Below are positions 7,801 to 11,300 of a stretch of DNA of 11,300 bases, in pieces. The stretch comes from Chloroflexota bacterium (GTDB lineage: Bacteria; Chloroflexota; Anaerolineae; B4-G1; SLSP01): positions 1 through 11,300 of the forward strand of contig JAAAOZ010000073.1 of the NCBI GenBank assembly GCA_009908585.1, read 5' to 3'. Position numbers and translations under genes: made by a program. The notes beneath the pieces were generated by a model that worked only from the letters and a program-made list of their open reading frames with translations, was not told where the DNA came from and searched no databases. Every line of letters starts with the position of its first letter. Positions within the stretch are counted from its first letter, which is position 1.

Positions 7801-8060
7801 AATTGGAGCAAACACACCCATGCCACGCTGAGCAGCGGCGCCTGGAGGAATACCACGACGAGGACCGGCGCGGGCGGCAGCAGCGCCGCTTCTAAGAATA
7901 GGGTTGCAATAAAACCAGTTAATCCGATGAGGAATCTAATTAAGCACGCTAACTGCGTACTGCGCCGAAATCGAAAATGCCAGAGGAAGTAAGCCGTGAT
8001 CAAGGCAATCAAAATCAACTGCGTTAAATAGCCAATGGCCACCGGCGTTAGGTACAACAT
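4896..8060 (-). CDS. Membrane sensor kinase fused to a NarL/LuxR-type response regulator
   Basis: It has 1054 residues. The ATG at 8060 follows a purine-rich ribosome site. About eight hydrophobic helices (residues 7-270) precede a probable extracytoplasmic beta domain (about 290-490): FDFPFYGQNYPTIYACNDGVI, then LLMDLDPNISPGGVF and RLIITWDRL. This resembles NIDO-like beta-sandwich domains, and Cys324/Cys345 could pair. A membrane helix (499-521), HAMP (522-574) and a coiled coil follow. HisKA_3 has His627 (ARDLHDGLGQ). HATPase_c has Asn741, DNGCGF (768-773) and FGLRMM (786-791). After a short linker comes a receiver with D842/D843, Asp887 (VVMDLNMP), Thr915 and Lys937, then a LuxR helix-turn-helix (about 988-1050). 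All key catalytic residues are present. Kinase and DNA-binding regulator are usually separate proteins; here the DNA-binding domain is tied to the membrane. It is a single-gene unit with its own promoter and terminator. Signal and targets are unknown. Confidence 0.92.
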   Translation of the reverse strand: MLYLTPVAIGYLTQLILIALITAYFLWHFRFRRSTQLACLIRFLIGLTGFIATLFLEAALLPPAPVLVVVFLQAPLLSVAWVCLLQFAYRFPTLSPPLRREARLSLVASGLYALWEIGFALYRFVRLRAGVVEYRIDWTDYLLLLFLLWAPIVFIRQMYRLTPSHERFWRRIRLAWLRPAGREAHALRTFTLIFLFVASLSLFNLLRTFYLLSVALANLGISLGILAALFAFALTYLDQRAETTSFMVKLAGVTLTVMLALMGIVGWVIAPARIADYRPDLVAPRALRFTPAADGGYTIAEIPFAFERDLGRDLQLDDGRYRGCSEALTFDFPFYGQNYPTIYACNDGVIAPGRAIRYREYQYRYGAGAPLLMPLLMDLDPNISPGGVFARQEADRLIITWDRLRGFRQPEAEFTFQVVLYADGRFDFVYAALSDVVYYPNDEPGASLWAVGAIPGNMRGPLPQGLSLAALPATGGPDGVVQDFLLEFRQHLHRMLAPLAGLILAASVFIVGGFPLMFYVGLVQPLNDLVAGVERIEAGEYATRVPVRHRDEIGFLTGAFNALSAELGDLIRTLEERVAERTADLDATNAQLRAEIVEREQAQATIIEQQRALADLEAREGLARDLHDGLGQVMGYINVQAQAVQTFLDADERPAAQRNLADLIQASQEAHRGIRAHILGLREPDLPQQDFIATVRDYLHGLGQHCDLVTTLSIPDNFPPEIFTPAVEEQALHILQEGLTNVRKHAQAHRVDVVFRLVGDYVQISVEDNGCGFEPKSSTEADLYHFGLRMMRERAERAGGELEVRSWPGRGTRLMVTLPRFVITSDESEAANIQKLRVLLVDDHPLFLDGLRNLLIARGITVIGVAHDGREAQEKVRALRPDVVVMDLNMPKCDGLAATRAIKAEFPETKIVILTVAEEDDALFEAIKSGASGYLLKNLEANEFCRLLTGLLRDEIPLAQGMAARVLAEFSRMASQPALPPTDGAEELSSKQWEILGMVAEGMFYKEIAADLNLSENTIKYHMSRILELLHLENRAQAIAYYQQLQEQLEEGTS

Positions 8061-8104
8061 CCCAAATTCCCCCCTCTCCTCCCCACTGTGTCGTGGGCAC
8101 TTTT

Positions 8105-8133
8105 ATTGTAACCTCCTCTAGCGCTTTCGACAA
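8105..8133 (-). promoter_or_regulatory. Sigma-70-like promoter of the fused kinase gene
   Basis: On the minus strand TTGTCG (8133-8128), 17 bases, then TACAAT (8110-8105), about 45 bases before the start codon. The leader contains a small hairpin, CCCAC/GTGGG (8084-8099). The inverted repeat seen at the receiver promoters is absent here. Confidence 0.65.
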
Positions 8134-8193
8134 CCGGCCCATCACCCGACCGAATCGGAGTAGAGCAAGACCCCTCGTAGCGTCAATTTTAGT

Positions 8194-8367
8194 GGTTCTT
8201 CAGGAATTCACCGGGTGCAATCTGCCAAGCGCAATTGCGCCGCGCTATTGCGCCGCCCATCCACAACCTAGTAGCGACGTAAAAAGGTCTGTGATCCCCA
8301 CAACCGGACAAATCCGCGCTGCTTTTAGGGCTATCCGGGGAGTTATCCGGCGAAATCCAAAAGACCC
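8194..8367 (-). mobile_element. MITE-like element, copy C (174 bp, inverted)
   Basis: Read on the minus strand it begins GGGTCTTTTGGATTTCGCC and ends GGTGAATTCCTGAAGAACC, and it aligns with copies A and B through the central GTTGTGGATGGGCGGCGCAA block. The flanks are ATTTTAGT (8186-8193) and ATTTTCGT (8368-8375), an 8-bp duplication with one change. It lies between the divergent promoters of the kinase gene and the small membrane-protein gene. Confidence 0.85.
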
Positions 8368-8378
8368 ATTTTCGTTAG

Positions 8379-8396
8379 CCTGAAATCAGGTATAAT
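8379..8396 (+). promoter_or_regulatory. Promoter -10 with adjoining palindrome for the small membrane-protein gene
   Basis: TATAAT stands at 8391-8396 and is immediately preceded by the palindrome CCTGAAATCAGG (8379-8390), a possible regulator site in the -35/-10 spacer. The -35 is poor (ATTTTC at 8368-8373, 17 bases upstream) and falls in the target duplication of MITE copy C. Confidence 0.5.
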
Positions 8397-8444
8397 CTCT
8401 TTAGAGGAAAGGTGTCCTTTAGCCACAATCCAAAGGAGATGTTG

Positions 8445-8726
8445 ATGAATAACCAAGTACCGGCCCAATCCAAACCGAGCAAAGAGCAAATGAGCTTCGT
8501 GACCCTGCCGCCGTCGCTGCGGGGCGTGCCCATCTGGCTGACCTATCTCGCGGCCCTGGTAGGCGTCGTCTATATGCTCAATCCCGGGGCGGGATTTATT
8601 GAGGCGATCCCCGATAATATGCCCATCGTCGGTAACTTAGATGAAGGCGTCGCCTTCACCCTCATCTGGTACGGCCTGGTCGAGATCTTCCAAGGGCGTA
8701 AATATCGCCGTGCGGAGGATGAGTAA
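8445..8726 (+). CDS. Small membrane protein, DUF1232 (YkvA)-like
   Basis: It has 93 residues. The ATG at 8445 was chosen because AAAGGAG (8432-8438) sits 6 bases before it; ATG at 8439 and GTG at 8412 are badly placed. A polar N-terminus is followed by two hydrophobic stretches (about 29-46 and 67-83), joined by NPGAGFIEAIPDNMPIVGNL. That linker resembles the DLIPDFIPVLGYLDD core of DUF1232 proteins, so membership or distant relation is likely. A charged tail (GRKYRRAEDE) ends the protein. The function of the family is unknown. It is transcribed divergently from the kinase gene and precedes the Fe-S gene, which appears to have its own promoter. Confidence 0.75.
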   Translation: MNNQVPAQSKPSKEQMSFVTLPPSLRGVPIWLTYLAALVGVVYMLNPGAGFIEAIPDNMPIVGNLDEGVAFTLIWYGLVEIFQGRKYRRAEDE

Positions 8727-8736
8727 CTATAACTTG

Positions 8737-8745
8737 TGGTATAAT
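8737..8745 (+). promoter_or_regulatory. Extended -10 promoter of the MIP18/FmdB pair
   Basis: TGGTATAAT (TGN plus a perfect TATAAT at 8740-8745) lies 84 bases before the start codon at 8830. No good -35 is visible, as expected for an extended -10 promoter. The 5' leader contains the octamer repeat at 8758-8814. Confidence 0.6.
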
Positions 8746-8757
8746 GTCGATAACGAT

Positions 8758-8814
8758 CCGACTATGTGACGACCGGACTATCTGACTACCAGACTATTAA
8801 GACAATCCGACTAC
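8758..8814. repeat. Octamer tandem repeat, 7 units, in a 5' leader
   Basis: Successive units are CCGACTAT, GTGACGAC, CGGACTAT, CTGACTAC, CAGACTAT, TAAGACAAT (9 bases) and CCGACTAC. The consensus is NNGACTA(T/C) with an 8-base period. It fills the space between the promoter and the ribosome site (CGGAGG, 8818-8823) of the MIP18-type gene. Confidence 0.7.
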
Positions 8815-8829
8815 CTTCGGAGGTGCGGG

Positions 8830-9135
8830 ATGGCTTTGGATATGACCCTGCGAGAGCAGATTTTGATGCGACTGGTCAACGTCATCGATCCAGAGACGGG
8901 GGTGGATGTGTTGCGCATGCGCCTGGTGGAGGATCTCTCCGCCGACGAGGAGAGCGGCGTGGTCGCCTACTGCTTCCGCCCCTCGTCGCCGCTGTGCCCC
9001 CTCGCCCACAGCCTGGCGGTGGACATCAAGCACGCCATCGCCGAGGTGCCGGGCGTGACGGGCCAAGAGATCACCGTCGCAGGCTACGTCAAGGCCGAGG
9101 AATTGACCGAGATCATCAACCGCGAGGATGTGTAG
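8830..9135 (+). CDS. MIP18/DUF59 family Fe-S cluster assembly protein
   Basis: It has 101 residues. ATG at 8830 is 6 bases after CGGAGG. The family pattern is clear: an N-terminal helix, VIDPETGVDVLRMRLVEDL (the DPE...L.LV signature), a central strand VVAYCFRPSSPLCPLA with the conserved Cys (Cys56), a helix SLAVDIKHAI and VPGV near residues 73-76. MIP18-like proteins (SufT and PaaD relatives) help mature or deliver Fe-S clusters in the cytoplasm; the conserved Cys is their key residue. The FmdB-type gene follows 40 bases later on the same strand, so the two are probably one transcript. It is not next to suf or isc genes here, so the exact partner is unknown. Confidence 0.88.
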   Translation: MALDMTLREQILMRLVNVIDPETGVDVLRMRLVEDLSADEESGVVAYCFRPSSPLCPLAHSLAVDIKHAIAEVPGVTGQEITVAGYVKAEELTEIINREDV

Positions 9136-9175
9136 GGGCCGTTTCGAGGATAGAAATTGGAGGGAAAGTTTATAC

Positions 9176-9421
9176 ATGGCGATTTACGAATATAGTTGTG
9201 AGACATGTGAGGCAGAATTTCAGGCTCGCCGCGCGATGAAGGACGCAGATGCGCCCATCACCTGCCCGGAATGTGGCGGGCCGGAGACGCGCCGGAAGCT
9301 CTCATCGTTCTTCAGTCCGAGCGGCGGCACACGCGCCTCGCTCAGCAAGGCCGGAAGCTCCGGCGGCAGCAGTAGTTGCGCTTCTTGTAGCTCTAGCTCC
9401 TGCTCCACGTGTGGCATCTGA
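9176..9421 (+). CDS. FmdB-type zinc-ribbon protein
   Basis: It has 81 residues. ATG at 9176 is preceded by GGAGGG (9159-9164, spacing 11); an upstream ATG at 9128 would overlap the previous gene. It begins MAIYEYSCETCEAEF and carries two CxxC pairs (Cys8/Cys11 and Cys30/Cys33) forming one zinc ribbon, then KLSSFFSPSGG. These are the hallmarks of the FmdB/CxxC_CxxC_SSSS family. The tail (residues 56-81) is rich in Ser, Gly and Cys with CASC and CSTC pairs that could hold a second metal. The family is often called a putative regulatory protein, but its role is not established. It shares a transcript with the MIP18-type gene and ends at a strong terminator. Confidence 0.9.
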   Translation: MAIYEYSCETCEAEFQARRAMKDADAPITCPECGGPETRRKLSSFFSPSGGTRASLSKAGSSGGSSSCASCSSSSCSTCGI

Positions 9422-9441
9422 CGCGCGACCAGAACATCAAA

Positions 9442-9478
9442 AAGCCCCGACCGGCTGAATAACCGGCGGGGCTTTTTT
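9442..9478 (+). terminator. Bidirectional intrinsic terminator
   Basis: AAGCCCC(G)A-CCGG pairs with CCGG(C)GGGGCTT around an 8-base loop (9455-9462), followed by TTTTTT (9473-9478). A five-A run before the stem gives a T-tract on the minus strand, so it may also stop transcription coming from ruvX. Confidence 0.88.
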
Positions 9479-9512
9479 AGTGAGGGTACTGGGGGATTAC
9501 TTATAACAGCGA

Positions 9513-9540
9513 GTATTCCGTAAAACGTATTGCGTAATTA
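9513..9540. repeat. Heptamer tandem repeat, 4 units
   Basis: The units are GTATTCC, GTAAAAC, GTATTGC, GTAATTA. They have the same 7-base period and G-start pattern as 804-859. Confidence 0.55.
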
Positions 9541-9576
9541 TGTTGTGCATACTTTGCACATCTACCAATCGAATCT

Positions 9577-9603
9577 AGGTCTTTTGGATTTTGCCTGACA
9601 ACT
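9577..9603 (+). mobile_element. Remnant left end of the MITE family
   Basis: GGTCTTTTGGATTTTGCC (9578-9595) is identical to bases 2-19 of copies A and B; similarity then fades. No matching right end with an 8-bp duplication is found nearby. Only the sequence CTAAGAGCC at about 9678-9686 is vaguely similar, and its flanks do not match. Confidence 0.6.
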
Positions 9604-9622
9604 CTCACAACTAGTTCATCAC

Positions 9623-9650
9623 GAAATACGGAATACGAAATACGTTCCTA
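9623..9650. repeat. Heptamer tandem repeat, 4 units
   Basis: The units are GAAATAC, GGAATAC, GAAATAC, GTTCCTA. They lie just beyond the MITE remnant and before the end of ruvX. Confidence 0.55.
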
Positions 9651-9705
9651 GTCGTGACCAGCATCTTTTATCTTCCCCTAAGAGCCCACCGCCCCACCCA
9701 ATCTT

Positions 9706-10110
9706 TCAAGTGTGCGCATCCAGAAAATTCTGGAGGATCACCGCCGCGGCGACGGCGTCAATCCAATCCCTCGAGGGGCGTTTGCCCTGGGCATGCATGA
9801 TGTCCACCGCTTCCTCCGTGGTGAGGCGCTCATCCCAGAGGTGCAAGGGCACATCGATGGCCTCGGCCAAGTCGGCGCTGTAATCGCGCACCCACACCGC
9901 CTGCTGCCCCTCCGTCCCATCCATGCTGATCGGCAGACCGACGACCAACTCATCCACCCGATGTTCTGCCACCAACGCCGCATAGGCCTCGAAATCGGCC
10001 ACGCGCGAGGTGCGCTCGATCACCGCGAGCGGCCGAGCGATCATCCCCAGCGCGTCGCTGATCGCCACGCCGATCCGCCTATCCCCTAAATCCAACGCCA
10101 AATATCGCAT
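9706..10110 (-). CDS. ruvX: RuvX/YqgF Holliday-junction resolvase-like protein
   Basis: It has 134 residues, the usual family length. RNase H-fold motifs are present in order: LALDLGDRRIGVA with Asp7, VVGLPISMDGTEG (56-68), LWDERLTTEEA with Asp93/Glu94, and DWIDAVAAAVILQ with Asp118. RuvX (YqgF) is a putative Holliday-junction resolvase in DNA repair and also acts in 16S rRNA 5' processing in some bacteria. The start at 10110 has no clear ribosome site and lies 18 bases after the stop of the baseplate-J-like gene, so translation is probably coupled to it. The gene converges on the FmdB transcript. Confidence 0.93.
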   Translation of the reverse strand: MRYLALDLGDRRIGVAISDALGMIARPLAVIERTSRVADFEAYAALVAEHRVDELVVGLPISMDGTEGQQAVWVRDYSADLAEAIDVPLHLWDERLTTEEAVDIMHAQGKRPSRDWIDAVAAAVILQNFLDAHT

Positions 10111-10128
10111 GCTTAGATCACGCCGCGC

Positions 10129-11300
10129 TCAGGGCATCCCCAAATCGCCCGGTATGACCTCCACCGTGTAGCGCAGATCGAGGAAGGGCATATAGGGAAA
10201 CCACTCGGGCGAGACAGTGGCCTCCGGCGGCTGAGACAGCGGCAACGCCTCAGACAATACAGCAGGCGCTTCCTCCACGTTCCGCCCCTTGACCAGGCGG
10301 ATGACCTCCTCCGGCGCGATATCCGAGGTGGCGTAGCCGTGCGCCGCGACATAGAAGGTGAACCGACCCGGCCCCACCTCCTCCTCGGCGGCCTCGCCAT
10401 ACTCGAAGCGCGCGTCGGTCAGGCGATAGCCCTCCGGCAGGTTGGCCGCGAGCCGGTGATAGGCCAGCGCGTGCACATCGCGCAGATCCACCTTCTGCGC
10501 CGTGATCAACAATCGCAGGCTCAAGCCCAAGGTGAGCGTCTCCTCACCGACGAGATGGGTGTAGGCCTGCTTGGGCACGGCCTGGATCACCAAGGACTGG
10601 TGCGGGAGATATTCGCCCGGCTCCAGATAGTCGCCCTCCCGTAGACCGTTGTACGCCTTGGCCATCACCTGATCGGCGGCCAGATTCCACGCCCGCGCTT
10701 GATCCGCCTCCGAGACGACGGCAACCGTCGAACTTTCCGCGCCGCTCACCGGGTAGGGATTGGTCACCCGCACCGCGAAGCCGGCCACGCCCTCGACCAG
10801 GTTGATCTGGTAAGCGTCTACGTTGCCGCGCGGCCCCTCCTCCAGCGCCTCGATAGACGCCTCGACCTGTCCAAAGGCGGGAATGACGACCTCCTGCGTG
10901 GTGGCGAAGCGCACGGGATAGGAGCCGGCCGACGTGCGGACGACGGTGCCTTCGGCCACGCGATACTCCTGGCCCAAGAGATTGGTGAAGAGCACGCGCC
11001 CGGTGGCGCGCCCGGAGTAGGCGAAGCCCTGCCCGGAGGTGCGTACCTCGACGTAGGCCTCGAACTCGTCGCCGATGCGCGCAGAGGGAATGACACCCTG
11101 CTGGAGATTAGGGAGATCCACATCGGGGCTGACGGAGACGGGCACGACCTTGTCGTAGCGTCGGCCTTCAGGCACCAGGACGATGCGCGCGGACGGCCCG
11201 GCCAGCAGCCCGGTCGCAGCGACGACCAAGAGCACGATGATGAGCACGACGCTCTCCAACATCAACAGCCAGGGCGGCTGAGGGCGCGGGAGTCGCAGTT
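10129..11300 (-). CDS. Baseplate-J/gp47-like membrane protein, N-terminus outside window
   Basis: 389 residues are visible and the frame stays open to the right edge. The TTG at 11265 is internal, since coding continues upstream as a Pro/Arg-rich segment (LRLPRPQPPW). A membrane helix follows (LESVVLIIVLLVVAATGLLA). The outer part matches baseplate J-like proteins: GRVLFTNLLGQEYRVAEGT, VVRTSAGSYPVRFATTQEVV and IPAFGQVEASIEALEEG, then RGNVDAYQI. In phages and contractile injection systems this fold builds the baseplate wedge. The membrane helix and the lack of visible tail genes suggest a chromosomal surface or assembly role here, which is unknown. I recall this type of gene near ruvX in Chloroflexota. 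The stop is 18 bases before ruvX, so the two form an operon. Confidence 0.75.
   Translation of the reverse strand, partial: LRLPRPQPPWLLMLESVVLIIVLLVVAATGLLAGPSARIVLVPEGRRYDKVVPVSVSPDVDLPNLQQGVIPSARIGDEFEAYVEVRTSGQGFAYSGRATGRVLFTNLLGQEYRVAEGTVVRTSAGSYPVRFATTQEVVIPAFGQVEASIEALEEGPRGNVDAYQINLVEGVAGFAVRVTNPYPVSGAESSTVAVVSEADQARAWNLAADQVMAKAYNGLREGDYLEPGEYLPHQSLVIQAVPKQAYTHLVGEETLTLGLSLRLLITAQKVDLRDVHALAYHRLAANLPEGYRLTDARFEYGEAAEEEVGPGRFTFYVAAHGYATSDIAPEEVIRLVKGRNVEEAPAVLSEALPLSQPPEATVSPEWFPYMPFLDLRYTVEVIPGDLGMP

Larger units (their letters stand above)
9479..9705. other. Intergenic stretch between convergent genes
   Basis: About 225 bases with no gene seen. It holds two heptamer-repeat tracts, a small inverted repeat TGTGCA/TGCACA (9544-9560, 5-base spacer) and one end of the MITE family (9577-9603), each described separately where it matters. 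Confidence 0.6.

Noticed and set aside
804..9650. Short repeats considered as CRISPR
   Set aside because: The periods are 7 and 8 bases with drifting units, no spacers of constant length and no cas genes.
10129..11265. TTG at 11265 as the start of the baseplate-J-like gene
   Set aside because: The frame remains open to the window edge and the membrane helix begins around this codon, so the gene is simply cut by the window.

Overview
The window is GC-rich and looks like a member of the Chloroflexota (Anaerolineae/Caldilinea-like). This is inferred from three things: the small receiver-like protein family with an LLYGDS start, a baseplate-J-like gene next to ruvX, and short-period intergenic tandem repeats. 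No rRNA, tRNA or CRISPR array was seen.

The left 8 kb is transcribed on the minus strand. Read 5' to 3' on that strand, it holds a 1054-residue membrane sensor kinase fused to its own NarL/LuxR-type response regulator (8060-4896) with a clear promoter and a strong terminator. Next come two direct copies of one cassette: an inverted-repeat operator candidate, a sigma-70-like promoter and a receiver-like gene. Copy B (about 4616-4145) is intact. Copy A (about 3945-3644) has lost most of the gene by an in-frame deletion. Downstream of copy A are a large exported protein with an SdrD_B-like domain (3600-862) and an exported NHL-repeat protein (786 to the window edge). The layout suggests a sensor locus next to surface-protein genes that may be under the duplicated promoter; the regulatory link is inference.

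The right part holds a divergent plus-strand group: a small membrane protein (8445-8726), a MIP18/DUF59 Fe-S maturation protein (8830-9135) and an FmdB-type zinc-ribbon protein (9176-9421), closed by a bidirectional terminator. Converging on it from the right edge are ruvX (10110-9706) and a truncated baseplate-J-like membrane protein (from the edge to 10129).

The most striking find is a family of non-coding 162-175 bp mobile elements. There are three full copies (3965-4126, 4625-4799 and, inverted, 8194-8367). Each has imperfect terminal inverted repeats starting GG.TCTT, and each is flanked by its own 8-bp target duplication (AAGGAGTC, TGATGCAG, ATTTTAGT/ATTTTCGT). A single-end remnant lies at 9577-9603. 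The ends and duplication length resemble ISL3-family insertion sequences, so these look like MITEs. Intergenic spaces also hold tandem repeats of 7-bp (804-859, 9513-9540, 9623-9650) and 8-bp (8758-8814) period.
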